A stretch of 64,000 nt of DNA. It comes from Colocasia esculenta (Eukaryota; Streptophyta; Magnoliopsida; Alismatales; Araceae). Shown in pieces: positions 38,431 through 48,599 of this stretch. The stretch spans positions 89,157,968-89,221,967 of the forward strand of contig CM024761.1 in NCBI GenBank assembly GCA_014218235.1, in the 5' to 3' direction. Position 1 is the first letter of the stretch, and each line of letters begins with the position of its first letter. The position numbers were made by a program, and so were the translations under genes. The notes beneath the pieces are model-generated. The model was given only the letters and a program-made list of their open reading frames with translations. It had not been told where the DNA came from and did no database searches.

Positions 38431-40455
38431 CAACAAGTTGAGATGTCTTGCAGCCAAAATTAGAAATGAATTCATGTCATTGGCTGTGCAAGGCAAGAAA
38501 TGATGGAGAACAAATGTAAATCTTTCTTTTAGACTATGATTGAAGACTGTTCAGGTAAAATATCCTTATCACTTCATATTTGAACTGCTGAAATTGAAAT
38601 GGATTCTTACCTTTATCTGAGTAATGCAAAATGTGTCTTAATGCTACCCCACATGACAATGCCTCTTAGCATTGGAATCATGCCATCTTGCTTACATAAC
38701 TGTGCACATGACCTCTTGGTATATCAAATGATGACATGTGGAAAAACAAGTTATGCTTGTTTGGAAACTATCATTATGCGTGAGTAAAATACTCCGCCAA
38801 GTACCAAAAGTCATGTAATGCATAAGGCTAGTTGTATGCTTAATAACGTGTGAATTGCTTGATACATTTTCTATGCATGTGTTATGGGGAGTAAGTTTGA
38901 AAATGCTCATGAATGCTCATGAAATTTGTGTGCAACTGCTTGTGATGAATGTGTAAATCATGATTGAATTGCTTGAATGTTATCTCATCACATACACACA
39001 TTATGGGGGAGTAAGTTTAAGACTAGGTGAGTGAAATTCATAAGGGATACCCTTCATACTCAATGTGTATTTATCCCTCAATCTTATGGGTCAAGTCACT
39101 CTCAATTCAAAGCCTTAAAGCTACAGTTTCAAAGCTCCTGTCGACAGCCCTGAACCACACTGTCGACAGATATGACTTCACAGAAACTAGTTTTTGAACT
39201 CTGAGTGTTTCTGTCGACAGACGAATTCCATCTGTCGACAGCCAAGCACAGTTTTTGACCTCTCAGAACCAAGTCCTTCAGGTTTGAGTGCATCTGTCGA
39301 CAGGCACTCCCTTGTTGTCGACAGATACACATTTAAATGATAAATCTTCATTTTATCCATCCTTTCTTTATGAATTTGTTCATATTATTGATGCAAGGGG
39401 AGAAAAGGGACTTACTACTCATTGCAACCTTTCATATTCACATAGTATCAAAGACATTGAATCATCACAATGATTTGTTATAATATTTTGTGCTTGAGTC
39501 TAGTTGTGTCATCTAGAAAATTGATTAAATCTAATGATTTTAACCTACTCACTTGAATGGCTCCCTTGTAGATTATCATGTTTCTAAAATGGTTTGATAA
39601 GTAAGAGGTTTTTGAACTTAATGTTTTACATTAATCATTGACATTAAATAATCATTGACCTTGATTGTTAAAAATATTAAAAAAAGGAGAAAGCTACCTA
39701 TTTCAAACACTCAAAAGTTCATAAAAAGTATTTGAAATGGGACAAAGGTAGAGCAATGATGAGTATCACTTAGTAACCGGGGACATGGGCATAACAAATG
39801 TCTGTCTTCGCGTCAAAAAGTCTTTTCATTATCTCTGCACAATGGTATGATGGTCACTCACATTGAGTAACTGGGGGTACGGGCATCCCTCATGTCTACC
39901 TTCACGTCAAAAGGTAAAAGTGATCCTAATTACCACTTTTCCCACATAAACTTGACAAAAGAATTGTTCAAATGCTTGAAATAGAGTGGAGCCTCCAAAA
40001 TTTAAATCAAGGGCAATGGTTGTCTATTGTCAATTGTTCATGTAGACATTGCCTTCATTTACCAACTGAACATCACCCACTAAGGTATATGATTTTCTTC
40101 AATGGTTTTATTCAAAAGGGTTATTTTATTTTCATATGTTTTTGAATGATGTATTCTAAATGCTATAACTTGAGATTCCCGGAGTATTGTCTCTTAACCA
40201 TTGTAGATTTTTATGTGTCTTAATACTAGTGTTTATGACATTTTGTAGTGGGTATCAACCTATTCTCAACCTTGCAATCTCATTTGAACACTCATTCCCC
40301 ACTCATATCTTTCACAATTCAGTTATGTGGTCACACAATTCCTTACTTCATTCTTTTACTTGTGTGTACTCATTATCTTTTGAATGTTGTCAAAAGGGGG
40401 AGAAACATCAATTGTGCATAAATTGAAATTTTTGTCATCATCAAAAGGGGGAGAA
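38431..40455 (+). mobile_element. Copia derivative 3' non-coding region
   Basis: About 2 kb with no coding signal where pol would be expected. It includes six CTGTCGACAG words (39138-39325), two cgcgtcaaaaag/cacgtcaaaagg blocks shared with 12481-13621, and ends in a purine tract tcaaaagggggagaa directly before the 3' LTR (40456). The same tcaaaaggggg also occurs near 40390. Confidence 0.8.
39138..39325. repeat. CTGTCGACAG paired palindromes, internal copy
   Basis: Words start at 39138 and 39160 (22 bp), 39211 and 39232 (21 bp), and 39293 and 39315 (22 bp). Three pairs are separated by larger gaps. This copy lies outside the LTR. Confidence 0.88.
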
Positions 40456-41246
40456 TGTTGGGTTACAACAAGTGTTTAAATGTTTTTGATGATGAGCAAT
40501 ACTAATTGATGTTATGTTTGTTTTTGATGATAAACATTTCATGAACAAGACAAAATTGATGTGTTATGAATGTGTGAAACATGATGAGAATGACAATTGG
40601 ATGCAAATGAAACACATGTTTTATATGTTCATTATATCTCACTAATTATGTCTTTTAATGTAGGTGTGAATGTACACAAAAGACAAAGCCCAAAATCCAA
40701 GTGCAAAGGAACAAGACAAGTTGCTGAAATAGTGCACCTGTCAACAGATGATAGTGCATCTATCAACAGATGAATAGTGCATCTGTCGACAGATGATTTT
40801 CGCCTGTCGACAGATCCACTCAGAAATCTATTTCCAGGAAGCCCAATCTTCCGGTTTCTTGCAAACCTGCAGCATCTGTCGACAGCAGCAAGTCGGCTGT
40901 CGACAGACGGAGTTTCGGGAAGATCTAATGGCCGGGATATGATCTATATTTTGGTGTTTCCTTTTAGCACGACTCTCTATGCTTGGACACCACTATATAT
41001 GGATCATATGAGGCTATTTTTGCAGCAAGAAGCCACCATACCAAACCCTAAGCAAAGGTCAAGAAGAAGGCTTTCTTCATGCTGCCCTGCTTCATCTCTC
41101 TACCCAGAACAAAGAAGAACAACCTTCCAAGCGGAGTTGAAGCCGGTTCGTCCGTGGTTCAAGCTTCTCCATCAATTGATACTTGTCAAGACGAAGCTTG
41201 AGTCTTCTGGACGACCAACGAGAAGAGATCTACATCGGGATTTGAT
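40456..41246 (+). mobile_element. Truncated copia 3' LTR
   Basis: Matches the first ~780 bp of the 35430 LTR, then stops at 41246 after tcgggatttgattc, lacking about 530 bp. CTGTCGACAG words start at 40738, 40760, 40783, 40804, 40876 and 40897 (the last two pairs at 21 bp). Sequence to the right is intronic PMD-gene sequence, so the LTR end was lost by deletion. Confidence 0.88.
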
Positions 41247-43498
41247 TCAACATCAAATATCTTGTCAAAACACCGAAGGAAACAAAGAGTCAAGGGGCAT
41301 CTAGTTGATAACTTACCCGCTCCTACACCTGAGCGAGAGCATCCTCTGCTCGGGCCACTGTCGCCACCAATTGGCCCTCCAACACGGAGCGGCCAGGGTC
41401 CTCTCGAGAGGAAGAAGCGCCTCCCACCATCTGCTGAGCCCTATCCAACTCCTCTCGCTGCAAAGGAAAACAAGAAGAGTCAGTCAACCAAAGCTAGAAG
41501 TAGAACGGGTAGGGTATGAAGTACTCACCAGCTGCGTCACGACCGCTTGGAGGTCATCCCTCTGCTGAATGGTAGAGTGGAGGATGCCCTCGAGCGAGGC
41601 AATCTGCCCCTCAGGATCAAACTGCAAACACAAGTCAAGTCAATCATGCAATCAATTGAGAACTTAAAAGAGATTAAAAGCATTAAAACTCACCGGTCGT
41701 CGAGACCCCTTATAAACCTGGGCCCGTACCTCCGTGCATAGGCACGGAAGTAATCCTCATCGCTCGTGGCCTCTGAAGCCACCTCTCTCCCCTGCTGCTC
41801 CCAGTCCGTGAGCTGCTCGCAGACCCGAACCGTCCAGTCATCTCCTGCTAGATCCCGCAGAAGCTCTGGCCAGGTCTCTCCCATGGCCTCTGTCGAGTTA
41901 GGAACTCCACCACTGCCTGGTGGAGTCCCAGTGTGCGTGCAACTAGCTGATGGTGGAGCAGCACCACGGTGTTAAATGCATGCAGCCAAATGTCCCTACC
42001 GAAGTAGGGACGGCCCCGCTCCACCCACAGCTGGGTGGCGTCATCCTCCCCGACATAGGGAGTCCACTCAACCTGCACACCACAAGCAAAAAGATCTGTC
42101 AGTCACTTGTCAAATAAGCAAAGGAAAAGGTGCTAAGGCTAGAAGTACTTACATGGCTGAAAGGAACCGTGTCCAGTGCATCATGAATCAGCGTCACCTG
42201 CAGGCGCAGTGACTGCTCGTCTCGGCGGAACCGCCAGCGCTGTAGAAGAGGCACAGTGCCGGGTCGCCTCGGTACACCACGACCCAAGGAGGGGAGGTGG
42301 AAGTATTCCCACACCTGCAAAACAACTCAGTCAGTACCACAATTAATCAAAATAAGCAGAAGAAGAGCAGTAAAGGGTAAGGAAAAGAAGCGTACCTAAA
42401 GGAGTGGGAAGAACCCGGCTACCCCCGTCTCCCTACTGGAGGTGCCCAGACTATCGAAGAGGTGGGCCAAGAGGGCGCACCCCATGCGTAACTGCTTACG
42501 CTAGACAAGTCCTCCAGCAGGGTCAGGCATCTGCAGCTGACTGGGTCCCCTCTCGTCCCCAGAATCAACTTCCTAATCACAAGGATCAGGAAGCGCCTCA
42601 GGTCACGGTCTGCTACCGCTCCCTCCTCCTCCGCCAACGCTGCTCTAGCGTCCACTGTCAGTCGAGCCATATACTCCGCCGGGCCCTCTCCAGTCTGGTG
42701 GCATGCGTCCGCCACCCCGAGGCTCGCCTGCAGTCTCGTCCTCGCTACTAGGGAGGATCTCTCCCTCGTCACCTCCAACCCAAGGAGCCTCTGCCAACTC
42801 CTGGTAGCTCGTGTAGGTGTAACGCCCTAGAAATTCAAGGTGTTAAGAAAATAGAAATAAATTGGTTAAAATACCTTAGGAATGTTATTAAATTGTGATA
42901 ATTATAGGATAAGTATAATTAGTGGTAATGAACATTACCCCAGTGTCGTACATCGAAGTGCGTGCTCCCACAGGGCGACACCAAAAAACGACAACGAAAT
43001 AAAAATCCGAGAAGATCATAATTTCCAGAAAAATGTGGAGAAGTCAATATGTAATTATCCGAATTTTTCGACGTACGGATTTCGAGATTAAGTCGATACG
43101 ATTATTTTTCGGGGTGATTTTTCACCTACTGAAAATAAATTCTAAAAATTAAACTAAAATCACCATAATTTGTAAAACCATCATATTAGTCTATGGTTAA
43201 AATTTCATTACAAATAGACACCATTTGGATGGGTTTACATAGTGAATATTGGACCAGTTGAATTATGGAACAATTACGGTAACCATTTTCTGGGATTTTA
43301 CGGGAGCTTACGTGTGAAGCCTTGAGGAGGCCAGCACACATTAGGATAAGGATAGAACTGGGGTTAAAATTCTTCATGATGGTGGATGAGGTGTAGGTGT
43401 GAGGTTGGATGCATGGGACATGTGTAAACAGTAAAAACCAAGGGGTTTTACCGTTTACACCTGTGCATGGGAGGTGTCTTCACCAGGGGAACTTGGCT

Positions 43499-43510
43499 GG
43501 GCTATAAAAG
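43499..43510 (+). promoter_or_regulatory. TATA box of solo LTR
   Basis: ggctataaaagc, a near-perfect plant TATA box. Comparable boxes occur 420-770 bp into the related LTRs (near 14240, 18710, 24365 minus, 30735). Confidence 0.55.
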
Positions 43511-44369
43511 CCACTCCCTCTGCTGAGTTCGATCCTTTATACTCTTTGGTTTCTGTCTCTGTTCTTGCTTTTCCCTGCTCTTGGCTGCTAGAAGTGTGGT
43601 GGAGGAGCTCCTAGGACTACTGCTGGGGAGTTGTGGGAGTTGCTAACTCCGTTGCATCTGCAACTGCACCGACCTCTGCTCTTGTGTGCCACTGTAGCTG
43701 CTTAATTGGCGTGGGCATTGCTGGCACATCATCGACTGTGGGAGAAACTTTTCCCCTGTTGTTTAGGTGCCTTCGTTAAGAACGTGTGAGAATTACCTGT
43801 TCATCAAGGTAGGATTCATCTCTCTATGGTTCAGTTCGGTTTTGTTCATATGTCACAAGGAATTCGTATGAACGAATAAGTGACTGTACTTGTGATTCTC
43901 TGTTTTCCCTTCTGTTCATGGTAGAATTACTCTTTTTGGGGAAGGAACAACTTGATTCTATTTAGAATTCAATTCCTATTCTACCTTTGATCTTTGTTCA
44001 TGATCTGGAGTCATGTAGAAGTTCTAATATCTATAGAACTATGAGAGAACTTTTACTTAACTAATAGGTATCTCAAGCTTTGATTTAGATCCATGAAACA
44101 CTTGAGTTTTAGTGTTTATCTTGTAAGAATCCTCCCAAGGAACCATTGCTATCAAGGTTCTACTTCTAGTACTAAACTGAGTTTAGTTTCAAGCAAGTCA
44201 AGTTTGAATTGTAAACCCCTTCTTTTATCTTGTTTGTTCGGTTTATAAATCCCTATGAGAACTCTAATTAGACTCTTCTATTTGATATCAAACATGTTTA
44301 GGTTCATAAGTTCTATAGTTAGGGTGTTTAGGATAGATTTGAAGCCATTTTTAAAAGTTCTGCAGCCAC

Positions 44370-44546
44370 CTGTCGACAGCCAGTCCAAATCTGTCGACAG
44401 ACGCACGTCTGACAGAACTTCAGGTTTCTGGACTGTGTGGATCTGTCGACAGATCCCTTGCTGCTGTCGACAGATACACACAGAGCCGGACAACCTGAAC
44501 TCTGTCTGCTCTCATCTGTCGACAGCCCCTTCTTGGCTGTCGACAG
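44370..44546. repeat. CTGTCGACAG paired palindromes in solo gypsy LTR
   Basis: Six perfect 10-bp palindromes as three pairs: 44370/44391, 44443/44464 and 44516/44537. Each pair is exactly 21 bp start to start, and successive pairs start 73 bp apart. Confidence 0.95.
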
Positions 44547-45847
44547 GTACAATGCTGATTCAAATTTTTGCACTTTTTCATGCCCGAATCCATGCCAAAA
44601 CTTCATCCTAAAAGCCAAGGAAGTTACTCTCTCATTTACCTTGATATTTACTGTTACTGCAAAGTTCATCCACTTTGAGTACCTTAACTTTCCTTGAATT
44701 GTTTCTAAAGTTGTCAATTACGAATAGCACTCCGATTGAGTCTATTCTTCGGTATTCGGTAATTAGGTCTATAAAATATGAACACCTGAGAGTTCATATG
44801 CTTGAACACCTTATGAGATGTGAATAAATGGAGATGACATTATTGGGTCTTTGTACCCCCTGTGATTTTTATGTCTGTGCAAATAGGGCTAGTCCAGTCC
44901 TGGGAGGAGCACCCGAATTCATTTTCGGACCACGTAGAATGATAAGGATGTCTGGATGTGTGGCATTGCATCAACTATTTTCTGAATATGGTCATCATAA
45001 TTCCAGTACTATGTAGATGATATGTGAATCAATTCTCGAGCTATATATCTGAGCATGATCTGAGTTTTACTGTCATTGCATCAAGCTTACTGTCCTGAAA
45101 TCTGGTGTGACTCTCTTTGATATTCTGCCCTTGTCTTGGTTATCATGTATACATTCTTAAACTATCAACTGAACTATGGAATTTGAATTCTACTGGGCTA
45201 GTTAGCTCATTATTTCCTACCATTTTCAGGTGATACAGCTGGGGATGATGCTTAAGGGTTTGAGTGCTGAGTGATCTGGCCGTGACAAGCAAAGCCAACT
45301 AGTTTCTACTTTTGTTTAGTAGTGTGAAATGAGATATGTAAATTAAGTTTGTTTTGATCTACTCCTCACTTAGTTGTTATGAGGAGTATCTATGTAATTA
45401 AACTTCAGCGTTATGACGATATGAATGGATAAATAAATATTACCTTTTGTGCCTGTTTTCTGTCACTTCTGATAAATAGCCATTTATTAGGACGTGACAG
45501 TAGGTGACCCCGGTCACCGCCTGGCCGTCCACCCATAGGCCAGTGATCGTCAGTCCACTCTAATGTAGGGATCATATGACCCCACGGAAAGAGGAAGGCA
45601 TGGCACTCGGAGTCCCACCTCTCTTCAAAGTCTGAATAAGCGCCACATCTGGCGTCAGCTCGTCCAAGCGTAGAAAGGGGCCGAACCCCATCTCCTCCAA
45701 CCGGGCCCTCTGGAAGTCCGGCAATCCCCGATAGATTGCCTGGACGACGGCCCACCCCAGTCGGGACCGCAACTCGCTCTGCAAAGCAAACATCAAAAGC
45801 ACGAAAGTCAGCTAGGAAAACCACCAAAAGGTCTCAGTCCTGTCACC

Positions 45848-45959
45848 GCGACAGGGCCCCTGTCGCCTTCTGAAAGCGACGAGAGATCTGTTGCTTTCAG
45901 ACTCCTGAAGGTGACAGGTCGACCCGTCGCCTTCTGAAAGGCGACAGGGGGTCTGTTGC
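45848..45959. repeat. GCGAC/GTCGC phased cassette in PMD intron 1
   Basis: Centres at 45850 (gcgac), 45864 (gtcgc), 45878 (gcgac), 45892 (gttgc), 45913 (gtgac), 45928 (gtcgc), 45943 (gcgac) and 45957 (gttgc). The intervals are 14, 14, 14, 21, 15, 15 and 14. Words extend to gcgacaggg and cccctgtcgc, so stable hairpins are possible. It lies within the 341-bp first intron. Confidence 0.9.
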
Positions 45960-46296
45960 CTTCCCACTGGTAAGGAGACAACCATGTTGTTGTGTTACCA
46001 GGGTGACCAAGGACGGGAAAAACCAGTTTCCCGGCCGTTTCACTTCGGGCAAAAGCCCTACACAAGAGTGCACAGCACTCTCCCCATCCCACACATGGCT
46101 TAAGGTCTTGGAGACCTACCTTTTTGGGTCAAATCGCTTCATCCTCGCCCGGCGCCGCCGCCACGATGTCTTCCTCCATTGGCACAGTCGGGGGGTCCTC
46201 TTGAGCCACGTCCGCTTGGCGACGCCGTATGGTCTTCTTCGTGCGTCGCCTACCGCCGCCGCCGTCTCCACCTTGCCTGCCTTCACCACCTTCCAT

Positions 46297-46819
46297 CGCC
46301 GCACCACCGGGAAAGAGAGGGGAGAAGAGAGAAGGAAACGGGGGGAAGAGGTAGGAGGGGGCCGCCGCCGCTGCTGTCGCCGGCGATCGCTGGAGGGAAG
46401 GAGGCCGGAAGTGGCCAGAGAAGAAGAAGGGGAAATTGTCGCCGGAGAAGAGTGGGAGGAGGAGAGAGAAGAGTGGTAGAGAAGAGAGAAGGGGCGCTTG
46501 GCCTCGAATTCAAACCCCTCTCGGCCCTGTCGACGCGACAAGGGGCTTGTCGCCTTCTTATTAGGTCGCGACAGCCAACCATGTCGCGTTCACTTTACAG
46601 GTCGCGCCTGTTGACCTGTCGCCTTCCAGGTCGCGACACGCCCTATGTCGCCTTCTTGGTCAGAGAGCAGAACCCTTGGAAAATTTGATTTCCATTGCAA
46701 ATCCTCAATGCTTACATCAAATAAAGGCCATAAGGAAGAAAAAGCAACATGTCTCTCACTTTCACTACATCAAGTCCCTCCAAAACTCTCAAAAATACAA
46801 TCAACTCTCTCTCTCAAGC
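46297..46819 (-). promoter_or_regulatory. Spacer between two TE-associated genes with GTCGC cassette
   Basis: Non-coding region upstream of the PMD start and downstream of the next gene. Words at centres 46537 and 46551 (14 bp), 46570 and 46585 (15), then 46603, 46620, 46635 and 46649 (14). The G/A-rich part near 46310-46480 may be 5' leader sequence. No clear TATA box was found. Confidence 0.55.
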
Positions 46820-48261
46820 TCACGGCCCCCCAAGTGGCTGGATCTTCTCATGCTCTCGAAGGTATGCCTGGTACGTCTCCCTCTCCTCCTGCAACGTCGG
46901 TGGTAGTACGTGAATCGCGCACGCCCGCCATAAGGCCATAGCACTCTGCACGGCTTGCTCGTCCTCTGGATCTCCCAAGCGCCGCTTCTTCATCGAAGGC
47001 AAGTGAGATGGCAGGAGTACCTTGGTCCGTGGTTTCCCAACCTGAAGGTAGCACCGCTGTGGGTTGTAGAGCACTGTTTCCATGTTCCCCACAAGTTGTA
47101 GGTCCAATCCACATCCAAGTGGAAGTCGAACTTCTGCTCTGCGCAGCGCCACGATGTCTAAAGTGAAGTGCTCCACCGGGAGGGTGCTGAAATAGTGGCG
47201 CCATGCGCTCCTTGTCTTCTTATCTGCTGTCCTACACATAACTCTATCAGAAATTTGGCCGCCCCGCCAATGAAGACAGTGGATGGCACCCGAAGATCCG
47301 CCATCGGTAGGGGGTTGTCTATGGGCTTAAACTTTATCCTCACTCCCAACCAACACTCCAAAAGGATCATAGAGCCATAGAGAAACCCCTCGTAGAGGCC
47401 GAGGTAAGACCCGCATAGGGTAAGCCAAAACCGCATGGGAGAGGGAAAGACCCCGCCATACCCCGCTTATAGCACTCAAGCTCAAGTCTATGAGGTGATC
47501 TCCGGATGAGAAGAGTACCACCCCACACAAGCAAATGGCTACGGCCTTAGCAATTTCTCGGTGGTCCACGCTCTTGTTCTTACATTGAGATATGACCCAT
47601 TTAGACAACGGCACGAGATGGATGGATTGTGGGCTAATCATGGTGTGCACGTCACCGGGATCCGTCATGAATTCACCTAGAACAAGCTTCGGGTTGATAG
47701 GCTCCACGGTATAGCTTATGTTTTGCTCATCCCCTCGCTTGATCTTAGGGAGAGCTAAGAACGCCTCGACCTCCTCAAGAAGGACGGTCACCTCAATTTG
47801 GGGAAAATAAAGGTATGGGTTTGCGGGTGCCAAAGCTCAACTAAGGCTGTAATACTATGCCAATCGAAGGAGATCTTGTGGTAATTATGGGCCGCTATCA
47901 AGATGCCCCCCAATCCCCACTCTCTCAAGAACCGGATCACAAACATGGGTAAGGCCTTGATCATAGGGGTTATCCACGTGAGCTTGGTATATCGGCGGGA
48001 GCCGGGGAAGAGCTAGAGAAGAAGGAAAAAAGGGAAAAAAGAGGAGAAGAAGAACAAAGAATTAATGAAGAAATTTGGAGTGAAAATTCATGAAAAATGG
48101 AAAAACAATCTACTTACCTCTCTCACATCCTTGTCCTTGCTCAGATGGTTGGGGACGCCCGTCAACCTCGTAAGGGCACTGTAGATCATCCGTGCGCGCT
48201 TTGGACCTTCATAAGCCGCCTCCTCCCCCATGAGAGCACTTGGAGCTCTCTTTATGGCCAT
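46820..48261 (-). pseudogene. TE-associated plant protein, DUF7745-like, two or more exons
   Basis: Start Met at 48261 (MAIKRAPSALMGEEAAYEGP), 48 codons to a GTAAGT donor at 48117; the acceptor ctctag lies at 48013. Exon 2 continues with LFPGSRRYTKLTW, REWGLGGILIAAHN, HSITALVELWHPQTHTF, then shifts one base into FPQIEVTVLLEEVEAFLALP. Two more frame changes occur near 47400 and 47230 before the stop at 46820. The ELW.P.THTF...IEVT.LLEEV pattern resembles the DUF7745/PMD-type proteins carried by plant transposons; the match is from memory of the pattern and not certain. A TATA box lies about 75 bp upstream of the start. Orientation matches the PMD gene about 520 bp downstream. Confidence 0.55.
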
Positions 48262-48332
48262 GAAAGCTTCAAAACTTGAAGAGAAGAAGAGAGAGAGAGT
48301 GAGATACGAATTTGGAGCCTCTCATCCCCTAT

Positions 48333-48345
48333 TTATAGAGTCATA
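48333..48345 (-). promoter_or_regulatory. TATA box of the 46820-48261 gene
   Basis: On the minus strand: ctataaatagggg, about 75 bp upstream of the chosen Met. Good match and good spacing for a plant core promoter. Confidence 0.6.
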
Positions 48346-48487
48346 GGACTCCTATTCATGGTTGGAAAGGGTAGAGAAGAACTAATAGGAGTGGGACATT
48401 GATTAGAAGGCACTAACAGTCCAAGTGGGAGTCAAAAAGGTCAATTGCGGGTTGCTGTTTGAGCTCTGGCCGCAAAATTCTGTGGTC

Positions 48488-48573
48488 GCGACACATCGAC
48501 ATGTCGCCTTCAGAGTGGCGACACAGGAAGCGTCGCCTTCTGGTCAAAAGGGTAGCGACCTACCTTCTATCGC
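48488..48573. repeat. GCGAC/GTCGC phased cassette
   Basis: Centres at 48490, 48505, 48520, 48534, 48557 and 48571, alternating gcgac and gtcgc (the last is atcgc). Intervals are 15, 15, 14, 23 and 14. It lies upstream of the minus-strand gene's promoter. Confidence 0.88.
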
Positions 48574-48599
48574 GTTCTGGCCAGTATGCAGTCTCCCAC

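Larger units (their letters stand above)
42818..45499 (+). mobile_element. Solo gypsy LTR inside the PMD gene
   Basis: Starts tgtaacgccctag and ends aggacgtgaca, with an exact 5-bp TSD gtagg (42813-42817 and 45500-45504). It interrupts PMD exon 2; removing it with one TSD rejoins the conserved block smoothly. A ctataaaag box at about 43501 (683 bp in) is the probable LTR promoter. It carries three CTGTCGACAG pairs. There is no coding content. Confidence 0.93.
41317..46296 (-). pseudogene. Plant-mobile-domain (aminotransferase-like) pseudogene, six exons
   Basis: Exons on the minus strand, chosen by GT-AG sites and reading frame: 46296-46120, 45778-42396 (split by a solo LTR), 42314-42153, 42072-41695, 41621-41529 and 41457-41317. 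The start is the Met at 46296. Exon 2 carries the PMD core: ELRSRLGWAVVQAIYRGLP, an ERWDSECHAF block, ITGL.VDGQAVTGVTY, a RFLILVIRKLILGTRG block and PLL-LEDL with YAWG. Exon 3 has VWEYFHLPSLGRG, exon 4 VEWTPYVG...LHAFNTVVLLHHQLVARTLG. Exons 5-6 encode a short coiled coil. Damage: TGA at 46129, TAG at 42396 and 41323, and several one-base frameshifts. PMD genes occur as free plant genes and inside MULE-type or other transposons. The 3' end is lost at 41246. Confidence 0.75.

Noticed and set aside
45411..45827. Uninterrupted minus-strand open frame starting at 45827
   Set aside because: Its first ~16 codons lie in intron 1 and it runs across the solo LTR border; the exon starts at 45778.
41317..46296. 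Functional host PMD gene
   Set aside because: Splice sites survive, but stops, frameshifts, a solo LTR in exon 2 and loss of the 3' end rule out a full product.
46116..46688. Several overlapping Arg/Ser-rich open frames
   Set aside because: Low-complexity frames over the first PMD exon and its leader; only the minus-strand frame from 46296 to the splice site fits the gene.
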